Assembly: GCF_020782115.1 (NCBI RefSeq)
Contig: NZ_JAJGMW010000008.1
Coordinates: 1 to 64,000 of the forward strand
Length of the DNA: 64,000 nucleotides
DNA from: Leeuwenhoekiella parthenopeia
GTDB taxonomy: Bacteria > Bacteroidota > Bacteroidia > Flavobacteriales > Flavobacteriaceae
Reading direction: 5' to 3'
A program made the position numbers and the translations under genes. Under the pieces are notes generated by a model that worked only from the letters and a program-made list of their open reading frames with translations, had not been told where the DNA came from and did no database searches. Of the stretch, positions 15,623-24,500 are shown piece after piece (position 1 is the first letter of the stretch; each line of letters opens with the position of its first letter).

Positions 15623-18449
15623 AAAGTTCCTCAAAAAAACGTTTAATATAAGAGATGGTGAAATAACCATCTCTTTTTTCATGCAGTTATACGTCTTTTT
15701 GATAATTACGATACTGCTCATAGTTAAACCCATTGTAAACGCCCTCTTTCTCGAAGGTCTGGGAGCAGACAATCTCGCTTACGGCTATCTTTTAATTGCG
15801 GCAACCGCAATTGCAACCACTTATTTTTACAACCGCGCAGTGCGAAGATACTCCCTGAGGCGCATTATAGTGGTTTCGCTGTCTTTTTTCGCTTTAGCTT
15901 TTGCGGTACTGAGCTTACTCTATAAACTCGGTCTTATCGATGCAGCGGCTCTGTATGTGTATTATGTGATCAGCGGTATTTTTGCTGTATTAACCACCAG
16001 TCAGTTTTGGCTGCTTGCCAATATGGTTTTCAATGCCCGGGAGGCCAAGCGTCTGTTTGGTTTTATAGGTAGTGGGGCCATTGCAGGCGGTATTTTTGGG
16101 GGATATCTCACCACAATTTTGGTACCCTATATAGGTAACGGAAATATGCTGCTTATCGCAGCAGCGCTTATTTTATCCTGTATTCCGTTGCTTTCTATGA
16201 TTTATAAGAAAGGATACGTAAGCCGCGCTTCCCGCTCCGGTGCTCAAGAAAGTATTGGTGGGGAAACCGCTTTCAAACTGGTTTTAAAGTCAAAACACCT
16301 TACCTACCTGGCTTTAATCATTGGTATAGGGGTGATCGTGGCTAAACTCATCGATTTTCAGTTCAGCGATTTTGCAAGTAAGGCCATACCCGATGCAGAC
16401 CGTCTGGCCTCCTTTTTTGCATTTTGGTTTTCGACATTCAATCTCGTCTCCCTGGGAATTCAACTGTTTTTGACCAATCGCGTGGTAGAAAAACTGGGGG
16501 TAAACAGTTCGCTACTCATTTTACCGCTGGGCATCGCAATAGGTTCCCTGCTTTTCTTAACCTTTCCCGAATTGTGGGTGCTCATTCTTATTAAAGGCCT
16601 CGACGGCAGTCTCAAACAATCTGTGAATAAAGCGGCGACAGAGCTGGTGATGGTTCCCATTTCGCTTGAAATAAAGAATAAAACCAAATCCTTCATCGAT
16701 GTGGTGGTAGATAGTATTGCCACAGGGGTTGCGGGTTGTTTGCTGATTTTTGTAATCAAAGGATTAGACCTGCCTTCAAGTTACGTCACGGTGATTATTT
16801 TGTTTTTGATCTTTATCTGGATGGTGGGCATTTTTAAAGTTCGGGATTCCTATTTCAAAAGTTTTAGACAAAGTCTTCGGGAAGCGGTAGAACATTCAGA
16901 CGACATCTCGCGCAGAAAGCAGAAATCACCTATAGAAATAGGAAAACGCATCCTGTCTTCCAATAATCCGGAGCAAATTGTTAAATACCTGAGCGGCTTA
17001 AACGGAAGGAAATCACGGCTTTTAAAAGCGAAAATTCTTCCGCTGCTGGAACATCCCGATGATGCGGTTAAGATTGAAGCGATAAACCAACTCTATCATT
17101 ATCCCGAAGGTACCGCCCTCGAAACCGTGCGTCAACTGGTTTACCTCAAGGATGACGAGGTGGTTTATGCGGCGATGAATTACCTTATTTTGCATACCTC
17201 GCTCAACGACAACCGTATTTTTGATTCGTACCTCAATCACAGCAGTGATTATATTGCTCACGCGGCCTTATTGTGTTTGGCTAAAGAAGGCCGTACCAAT
17301 AAAAAAATTGCTGCCCGATATAATTTAGAATTGCGTCTGGAACTCTGGATGGCCGAGTTTGAATTGCCCAACAGTGAGCACCGTCCCGAGGAATTGTCGT
17401 TTTTGCTGGAATCAATAGGTTATGCAGGTTTTCCAAGATTTCTGTCTTTTATTTCGGCAAACTTCAATAACCGAAATCCTATGATCGTGCGGCATGCGAT
17501 TATTGCAGCCGGAATTTCGGGGGAAGAGCTATTTGTAGATGCCCTGATCGACTTTCTTAAGGTTAAGGAATACCGGGAAGATGCCATACAGGCGCTTATC
17601 GCTTATGGGGAATCTATAAGCGAACTCCTTCTGGCGCGCGAGGCCGCGAGAACTTTACGCAATGACGTGAAAAAATACATACCTCAGGTTATTCAGAAGT
17701 TTGAAACCCAAACCTCTGTGCGGGTGTTGCTGCGTTTATTGCAGAGTAGGGATAACCTGATCAGGCTGGCCAGTGCCAAATCGTTGAAACGCCTCAAAAA
17801 TAAAAACCCGAAACTCAACTTTTTTCCTAAAAGTATTTTCCGTTTTATTTTGACCTATTCGTTTGAATACCGGGATATCATAAGCTGCCGGAAAGTGATT
17901 AAAAGCAATTTTAGGGCAGAAAATTACACGGCTCTTTCTGAAGATGATAAAACCGAACTTCTTCAGGTACGGGAAAGCCTGCTTGAAATTTTAGATATTC
18001 AGTTGAGTAAGCGTATTGCCACCATTTTTCATTTATTGGCGGTGTACTACAGCCATAAAGATCTGGATGTGGCTTATAAAGGTTTTAAAAGTGAAGATCG
18101 CGATACACGGGCCAACGCGATTGAATTTCTAGATAACATTCTTGCTCCAAAACTGAAACACGTGCTTTTGCCTTTGCTGGAATTAGCGATTATTGAAGAT
18201 GCTGACGTCTATCAGGAAATTTTGGAAGACACCGACATCAGTTTTAACCGGGCGCTCATCAACCTGATTAAAGTGGGAGATGGTAACCTGAGACTTCCGG
18301 TGATTTATTTGATTCAATTTTTGGGAGATACCAGTTTCTCACCGCTTCTTGCCGAATTACAAATCACAGCTAAAAGCAAGGATGTACGCTCTTTTGCTTC
18401 TTTAGCCTTAAAGAAATTGCAGCCTGCCCTGATGCAGAAGGATATATAA
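15615..18449 (+). CDS. Npt-type nucleotide transporter fused to HEAT repeats
   Basis: 944 aa from GTG at 15615 (no upstream or nearby ATG). Residues ~15-420 form an MFS-like bundle of about 11-12 helices resembling the ATP/ADP antiporter (Npt/NTT) family, with motifs IVKPIVNALFLEGLG and GFIGSGAIAGGIFGG. Residues ~450-940 are a soluble series of helical HEAT-like repeats (for example IKVEAINQLYHYPEG-like units). Similar fusions occur in free-living Bacteroidota, where they do not act in energy parasitism; the transported compound and the role of the repeats are unknown. Overlaps the serine hydrolase gene upstream. Confidence 0.78.
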   Translation: MIRKFLKKTFNIRDGEITISFFMQLYVFLIITILLIVKPIVNALFLEGLGADNLAYGYLLIAATAIATTYFYNRAVRRYSLRRIIVVSLSFFALAFAVLSLLYKLGLIDAAALYVYYVISGIFAVLTTSQFWLLANMVFNAREAKRLFGFIGSGAIAGGIFGGYLTTILVPYIGNGNMLLIAAALILSCIPLLSMIYKKGYVSRASRSGAQESIGGETAFKLVLKSKHLTYLALIIGIGVIVAKLIDFQFSDFASKAIPDADRLASFFAFWFSTFNLVSLGIQLFLTNRVVEKLGVNSSLLILPLGIAIGSLLFLTFPELWVLILIKGLDGSLKQSVNKAATELVMVPISLEIKNKTKSFIDVVVDSIATGVAGCLLIFVIKGLDLPSSYVTVIILFLIFIWMVGIFKVRDSYFKSFRQSLREAVEHSDDISRRKQKSPIEIGKRILSSNNPEQIVKYLSGLNGRKSRLLKAKILPLLEHPDDAVKIEAINQLYHYPEGTALETVRQLVYLKDDEVVYAAMNYLILHTSLNDNRIFDSYLNHSSDYIAHAALLCLAKEGRTNKKIAARYNLELRLELWMAEFELPNSEHRPEELSFLLESIGYAGFPRFLSFISANFNNRNPMIVRHAIIAAGISGEELFVDALIDFLKVKEYREDAIQALIAYGESISELLLAREAARTLRNDVKKYIPQVIQKFETQTSVRVLLRLLQSRDNLIRLASAKSLKRLKNKNPKLNFFPKSIFRFILTYSFEYRDIISCRKVIKSNFRAENYTALSEDDKTELLQVRESLLEILDIQLSKRIATIFHLLAVYYSHKDLDVAYKGFKSEDRDTRANAIEFLDNILAPKLKHVLLPLLELAIIEDADVYQEILEDTDISFNRALINLIKVGDGNLRLPVIYLIQFLGDTSFSPLLAELQITAKSKDVRSFASLALKKLQPALMQKDI

Positions 18450-18489
18450 TCCCAATTAACAAACTAAGACCTAAATTAAAGGCAAATAC

Positions 18490-18780
18490 TCAATTATAAA
18501 AAGGGATAGGGAACAAGATACCCAAACTTGAGAGTGCCAAAACAATTCCAAGCAGACCTAAAATTTGCTTTTTAAAACAAGCTATGATTCCAAAAGCAAT
18601 TCCTATTAGGGTAAAAAACAAATAGAAGTAAATCGAATAATATAGTATATTAGGTAAATCATCAAGTGGTCTCGCAGGTATATACAATCTATTCGAGTAA
18701 CAGTAGCTTGCGCATTCATGAAAGCAAATCGATATTAAGCCCATTAAAGAGAAAAAGATTGAAAAACGAGCAATTGTCAT
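18490..18780 (-). CDS. Small two- or three-helix membrane protein, unknown
   Basis: 96 aa from the ATG at 18780; an in-frame GTG at 18789 is a less likely start. Hydrophobic helices at roughly 5-22, 45-66 and 70-93, with a loop that contains four cysteine/histidine residues (CFHECASYC near 18-26). No recognised family. It follows the glutathione peroxidase stop by 16 bases on the same strand, so co-transcription is likely. AT-rich relative to its neighbours. Confidence 0.6.
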   Translation of the reverse strand: MTIARFSIFFSLMGLISICFHECASYCYSNRLYIPARPLDDLPNILYYSIYFYLFFTLIGIAFGIIACFKKQILGLLGIVLALSSLGILFPIPFYN

Positions 18781-18796
18781 ATTTATCACATTTGTA

Positions 18797-19279
18797 TCAA
18801 ATCTTATTTAAAAGACTCTGAATTAATTTCTCCATCTTTTTAGGTTTAGTAGTAGGAGCAAAGCGTTTTACCGGTCTTCCGGTTTTATCGATTACAAACT
18901 TGGTGAAGTTCCATTTAATTTTACTTCCGAGCAAGCTGCCCAGTCTGCCTTTAAGCCATTTAAATAGGGGATGGGCATCTGAACCGTTAACGTCGACTTT
19001 ATCAAACATCGGGAAACTTACACCGTAGTTAACCTGGCAGAACGAATCAATTTCTTCTGCGCTTCCGGGTTCCTGTTTGCCAAATTGATTGCAGGGAAAG
19101 CCCAAAATAACCAAACCTGCATCCTTGTATTTTTCATACAGTTTTTCGAGTCCTTCGTACTGCGGGGTGAGTCCGCATTTACTCGCGGTATTCACGACAA
19201 CGACAACCTTTCCGGCATAGGCATTCATAGAAAGGCTTTCGCCCTTTAAGGTTTTGGCTTCAAAATCGTAAAAAATCAT
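18797..19279 (-). CDS. Glutathione peroxidase family thiol peroxidase
   Basis: 160 aa, the usual length for bacterial GPx. Motifs: [13 protein letters not shown] (~29-41, catalytic Cys35), [13 protein letters not shown] (~60-72, resolving Cys and Gln) and [10 protein letters not shown] (~122-131, Trp/Asn of the active-site tetrad). No signal peptide, so cytoplasmic. With two conserved cysteines it is more likely thioredoxin-dependent than glutathione-dependent. ATG at 19279. About 97 bases separate it from the end of the eCIS operon; I see no functional link with that operon. Confidence 0.93.
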   Translation of the reverse strand: MIFYDFEAKTLKGESLSMNAYAGKVVVVVNTASKCGLTPQYEGLEKLYEKYKDAGLVILGFPCNQFGKQEPGSAEEIDSFCQVNYGVSFPMFDKVDVNGSDAHPLFKWLKGRLGSLLGSKIKWNFTKFVIDKTGRPVKRFAPTTKPKKMEKLIQSLLNKI

Positions 19280-19376
19280 AGGATTTTCTGAGTTTAGGGA
19301 TGATTCCTGTAAAAATACGATTCTCAGAACGATTAAGACTTCTTTGTTTTAGGCAAAAAGAGGAAGCAGCGCCTGA

Positions 19377-20696
19377 TCAAAACATTTTTTCTTCTTTTTG
19401 ATACTCCCGTTTCAGCCCTTTGATCAGGTTTTGACTGTCGATTTCAAAGGTTTTGCGATTCAGGGCGTTTAGGCAACTGTAGTGCACCACATTGTTGATG
19501 TTAGCGCCGGTGATGTCGTAGGTTTTAGCCAGCGATTTAAGGTCAATCTCTTCCGCAAAGCGGAAACCCTCCGGAAGTGCCAGATTCCAGAGTTTGAGGC
19601 GTTCCTCTACGTTAGGGTTGGTAAACTGTACTATTGCCTGAAACCGACGGGTAAATGCAGCGTCGATGTTCGATTTAAAATTGGAGGCTAATATGACGAG
19701 GCCGGGATGTTCTTCGAGACGCTGAAGCAAATAGGAAACTTCCTGATTGGCGTATTTATCGTGGGCATCGCGCACCTGTGTACGCTTTCCAAAAATGGCG
19801 TCGGCCTCATCAAAAAAGAGGATCCAGTTTTTATAGCGGGCCTTGTCAAAGAGTTTAGACAGGTTTTTTTCGGTCTCCCCGATGTATTTCGAAATCACAA
19901 CCGAGAGATCAACGCGGTAGACCTCGCGGCCGGTGTATTTGCCCAAAAGGCTTGCGGTAAGCGTTTTTCCGGTCCCCGGCGGACCGTAGAAAAGAGCCCT
20001 GTAGCCGGATTTAAATTTTCCGGTGAGATCGTGCTTTTTTTTCAAAACCTCGTGATGCTTAAGCCAGATTTCCAATTCTTTGATCTCATTAAGTGTTTGC
20101 TTGTTTAAGACCAAATCTTCCCAGGCGAGATTGGTAGTTAGTTTTTGAGCGGGAAATTCGATGCTGAGCTCCGGATCGGGAATACTTCCGGTGAGCAGAA
20201 GCTGTACATAATCTTCCTGCAAGACCAGATTTCCGCTTAAAAAAGGTTCGTGAGCCCCAACTTTCTCAAGCTGAATGACTTTATTCGATCGCAGGGGCGC
20301 TTCCGGAAGCAAAAAACTCAGATTTTGCAATCGTTCCGTTATGTTATTGCCGGCCAGAAGAAAAAGTACGGTTTCACCGGTAGGGAGAATCCCGCGATGG
20401 GTGTTGCCTTTGGTTCCGCCCAGTTCAGGCAATTCGGCTCCTTCGGGATAGACTTCATTTACGCAGGTTTTAAGCAGGGCAGGAGCAAGATAAGGCGCCA
20501 AAGCCAGAAAAAGGATACTCTGCTCTTCAGCCTGCAACTCGAGAATAAGGATCAGTTTTTTTAAATACGAATCAGGCAGACTGTTTGTATCAAAACGTGG
20601 AGCATCCTTAAATGGGGTATCCGAATTTCGTAGGCGCCAAAGCAGCAGTTCTTTTAAGTGCTGTATGGCCAGATCAAAAGCTTTAAATTCAGGCAT
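19377..20696 (-). CDS. eCIS AAA+ ATPase (Afp15-like)
   Basis: 439 aa from the ATG at 20696, which overlaps the muramidase stop by eight bases; a longer frame to 20777 only extends into that gene. The N-terminal ~190 residues are the variable helical domain seen in eCIS ATPases. The AAA core shows Walker A YGPPGTGKT (~237-245), Walker B ILFFDEADAIF (~292-302) and paired arginines FTRRFQ (~348-353). Afp15/PVC15-type ATPases are encoded in almost every eCIS locus and are thought to aid assembly or cargo loading; they are distinct from ClpV of type VI secretion. Last gene of the operon. Confidence 0.95.
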   Translation of the reverse strand: MPEFKAFDLAIQHLKELLLWRLRNSDTPFKDAPRFDTNSLPDSYLKKLILILELQAEEQSILFLALAPYLAPALLKTCVNEVYPEGAELPELGGTKGNTHRGILPTGETVLFLLAGNNITERLQNLSFLLPEAPLRSNKVIQLEKVGAHEPFLSGNLVLQEDYVQLLLTGSIPDPELSIEFPAQKLTTNLAWEDLVLNKQTLNEIKELEIWLKHHEVLKKKHDLTGKFKSGYRALFYGPPGTGKTLTASLLGKYTGREVYRVDLSVVISKYIGETEKNLSKLFDKARYKNWILFFDEADAIFGKRTQVRDAHDKYANQEVSYLLQRLEEHPGLVILASNFKSNIDAAFTRRFQAIVQFTNPNVEERLKLWNLALPEGFRFAEEIDLKSLAKTYDITGANINNVVHYSCLNALNRKTFEIDSQNLIKGLKREYQKEEKMF

Positions 20697-21516
20697 TAGT
20701 ATATTTTTGATAGGCTTTTTCCAGTTTGATGTCGTATTTATTTTGTGCGTAACCCGGCCCGTTATAGCCTTTGGCAAAGGCAGCCCAATTTTTAGACTTC
20801 AGATGCCTAAGCAGGTTATTGGCTTTTAAAAATTTACCAAAAGCCTCCAGATGTGCGCGCTCGTGCGTGTACATATGCGCCACAAAGGCATCAACGCTGG
20901 GATAGCCCAGGCTTTCGTAATGAAAACCCATAATTTGATACGAACCATACGAAGCCGAAGCATAGGCTGCATCGTGTACGGCATCGAGATCGCTTATTCC
21001 CGCAGCTTTTTCCAAGCGTTCATATTCTTCAGCACCACCCTTGTAATGCGACCGGCTCCAGCTTTCATAGAGCACGTCTTTCGTGTAGTCCGTCACAAAA
21101 TCAGCCGGATTGAGTCCACGCTTTTTAAGCTGTCGCCAAAAAATGTGGCCTTCAAACAAAATGCGTGGCCTGCCGTCAATTAAAAAGCCTTTACCGCTGC
21201 TTTCAACCTCATTCACCGCTTTTACCGCAGCCAGTTCCACATCAAAGTCTTCGGCAAACTGTTTTAAATCGGCTTCACTTAACAATTTATCGCTAAAACT
21301 GAAGAGGTTATCGCGAGCCGAAAGCAATTTGGACCAGGTCTTCAACCCAACAACACCGTCTATAACCAGATCGTTCTTCTTCTGAAAATCGCGTATAGCG
21401 GCATCGGTATCTTTCCCAAAATAAGTGGAGACGTAAACCGAATAGCCCAGATGTTGTAAAACTTCTTCCAGGAAATAAACTTCGGGGTCCTGTGAGCGGT
21501 AGCGTAGTGTTTTCAT
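20689..21516 (-). CDS. Peptidoglycan-binding N-acetylmuramidase of eCIS locus
   Basis: 275 aa, no signal peptide. Residues ~7-65 form a peptidoglycan-binding_1 domain (FLEEVLQHLGY, DFQKKNDLVIDGVVGLKTW). Residues ~85-270 are an N-acetylmuramidase domain (PF11860-type) with candidate catalytic glutamates E103/E105 in AVNEVESSGKG, an ASYGSYQIMG motif (~188-197) and FAKGYNGPGY (~247-256). It is encoded between the toxin and the ATPase, nine bases after one and overlapping the other, so it belongs to the system. Likely roles are local cell-wall opening during firing or release of particles; without a signal peptide it must leave through lysis or with the particle. Confidence 0.9.
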   Translation of the reverse strand: MKTLRYRSQDPEVYFLEEVLQHLGYSVYVSTYFGKDTDAAIRDFQKKNDLVIDGVVGLKTWSKLLSARDNLFSFSDKLLSEADLKQFAEDFDVELAAVKAVNEVESSGKGFLIDGRPRILFEGHIFWRQLKKRGLNPADFVTDYTKDVLYESWSRSHYKGGAEEYERLEKAAGISDLDAVHDAAYASASYGSYQIMGFHYESLGYPSVDAFVAHMYTHERAHLEAFGKFLKANNLLRHLKSKNWAAFAKGYNGPGYAQNKYDIKLEKAYQKYTNA

Positions 21517-21525
21517 AAATGTGGG

Positions 21526-24500
21526 TTATTTTCTTTTGATAATTTCTAAAATTTTAGTGTTGTATTCGGCATCTTCTTTAACAGCTAAATCGGCCGAAAC
21601 TGGCTTATTGGTGCCATCAGTATATGTAGTAATGCCATCCAAATCATAATTAACGCTCATGAATTTACCCGGAAGCTCGCGTAGGTCAGGGCGTATTAAG
21701 GTTAATAAATCCCGTTTTAAAGCGGTTTCAATATCTGGTACCGATTGAGCATTATCTTTTTTAGCTTCTTTGTTTAACGCATTTAACAATGCAGCACTGT
21801 TTGCTTTCTCTTTGACGATACGGGCCGAAACGTCCAGATTGAATTTATTTTTATCTTTTGAACCTGATTCCAAAATGCGGGCAATAGCATCCTCTTTTGA
21901 CTTCATATCCTTGGTATTGTATCGCGGTGTGCTGGGATGAATGTTTTCAGCAGAATTGCTTCCGGAACCCCCAAAACGGTCGGCAATTAAATGGGCATTG
22001 TGAAAACCGGCTGTTGCGCTGTCTGTAACTCCCCGGGCACCTCCGCTTTCCTTGAGTTTTAAATTTTTTCCGGAAACGTGACGCGTTATATTTTCATCTT
22101 CATTTGCTGCAAGGGTTTCGGCATGAGTAATATTAATTTGAAAATTCGGGCCTTTTTTACCGGTATCGGTGAGCGTTGTATAAACCACTTCGTAGCCTCT
22201 TGCAGTTTCTGTTTTAGTAATTTTATCTGGGATATAATTTTTATGTTCGGGTTCACTACTTGAGGATGAACTTCCTAACTGTAATTTACCTTCTGCATCA
22301 AAAGAAAGCTGGGGAACACTATCATTGGCTTCTTTACGGCGAATGTATTTTTTGTTTGAGGCCGATGTGGAATAATGATACCCGCTGGTTTCAAGCAAAG
22401 TCTGTTTTCCGTTTGCGTAAGAGTTTAATGTCGTATGATCTTTTGAAACGTATTCTTTCCCCAGTTCCTGAAGCATTGGATTATCACCGGTACCTACAGT
22501 TCCCGGTTCAACGCCTATAGTTTCCAGATCCCCGGCTATACTGTTGAATTTTTGTTCGATCTCTTTTTTCCACCCCTCGATTTTAGCAGATTCAGGAGCT
22601 GACTTGGCTTCTTCAGTTTTAATTTTTTGCAGGATCGCACGGGTTTCCGAAAGGTAATTGGTAATTCTGCCTTCTGCAGCAATGCGATTGGTTTTGATCT
22701 CACCATCAGGCATCGCTTGTGTTTCCACTTTGGCTTTAGTAAGACGATCACCTACCTGCTGCTTTTCACTTTGCACCATCAATTGGGGCTTACCGCCGGT
22801 TTCTTCTAAAAAGAGTTTATGATTTTTACCGTCTTTCGTTTTGAAGCGTTTTTTAATGCCTAACCAGTCGATGAATTTTCCGGCCGCTTTTTTTCCTTTA
22901 CGTACCAATTTCGAAAACGTCTTCTTCGCCTTTAAAATCAATTTATCAATCGCTTTATCAATACGTTTTCTGATTTTACCAATGAGTTTCTGCACCTTTT
23001 TAGCCAAACCGCTAATACCGAGTAAGGAGGCCAGAAAGCCAATGATTACCGGTACGGCCTTGCCCAGGGCCGTTTCGATTTTGGTAGCAATCACACCCAC
23101 ATTACCAGCCGCAACAGCCTTAACGCCGTCAATAAAGGCGTTGATGAGTTCCATAATCTGGCTGCCGCGCTCGATAAAGAATTTTACGATGTCTATAATC
23201 ATCATTGCAGCCTTGACAAAGGCTCCGGCGGGGCTCATCAAACCCAATACCCACTTGATACCGGCGTCGACAACGGTAGAAATGATCATTTCCTGAATGC
23301 TATCAATGACGGTCTCTTTAAGGTCGTTAAATTGCTCTTTGAGGTATTCCCAGATACCCGCTATCCCTTCGGTACGTATGATTTGAAAGAGTTCGAAGCC
23401 TGTCTCGAGTGCCTGTACCATGGGCTCGCCGAGAAGTTTTACCGCTTTTTGACGCATATAATCCCAGGTGAGTCCCAAAACCTGCATCACCAGACTAAAA
23501 ATGCCTTTAAGACTGAAAATATCTTCGGGGATGGTAATGCCCATAGGACCCAGGGCGCCGGTAAGCCAGGTGACGAGACCACTCATCAAATGCCTCATAA
23601 TGTTATTGCCAAAATTGACAAAGCCCTCTTTAACGCCCCGAATAAGATTACTCAAAAACCCTATAGGATCTGAAATGATCGCGCCAATAGCTTCCAGCGC
23701 AGCGCTCAGCAGGTTGGTCAGCATATTTTTAATGGCGATGATGGTGTTTATAATTCCCATTACCAGTCCCATCGCCATATCAATGAGTCCGCGGTTTGCG
23801 GCCTGCATTTCTTCAATACGCGCGTCTACTTCGGCCAGACTATCCTGATACTGTTGAGCGAGGGAGTCTATGAGTTCGTCCTGCTTGCTGTTTACATCTT
23901 CTTCCAGGCTGTCAAACTGCTCCTGAATGTTTTCGGCGGCTTCCTGAGCAATACCGCGTAAAGCTTCCGGTTGTGATTCTACAAAAGTGGCTACATCTTG
24001 CTTGCCCTGTGTAATACGCTGCTTGGCTTCGGTGAGTTTTTGAGCGATATATTCGGCGATTGTAGTAAGCTCACTATCCATCGCTTCGATGTATTTGTTT
24101 CGGCCTTCCTCAAAAAAGGCATTGACTTCATCAGGCAAACCGGTAAAAGCATCGCCAACCCACGTAAGGGCTCCGCCCACGCCACTGTAACGCTCGTCTT
24201 TGTAGGCATCCATCTTTCGCTCTACATAATCCTCAAAGACTTTTTTAGCCCGTGTGGCAGCAGCTTCAAAGCGCCTTTCCACTTCGGCCTCCAGATCGGC
24301 CAGCAAGGTTTCCACATCGGTTTTGGTGGCTTCAAAAATTCGGTTGATTTCCCCCGCGATGCGCTCGCGCTCTGCACTGTCTGATTGCGCGCCGGTTTCC
24401 TGCTGCGTCTGCATCGTACCCAGTGCTCCGGTACGGCTGTTGTGCATAGCTTGCAGCTCGGCACTGCTGCTGGTTTGCGCCTGCTCGCGGGTAGCGGCAA

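Noticed and set aside
18797-19279. Glutathione peroxidase as a member of the eCIS operon
   Set aside because: It is separated by 97 bases, has its own small partner gene and has no known link to injection systems.
20697-20777. Extended N-terminus of the eCIS ATPase
   Set aside because: It lies inside the muramidase coding region and includes no family-like residues; the ATG at 20696 gives a normal overlap.
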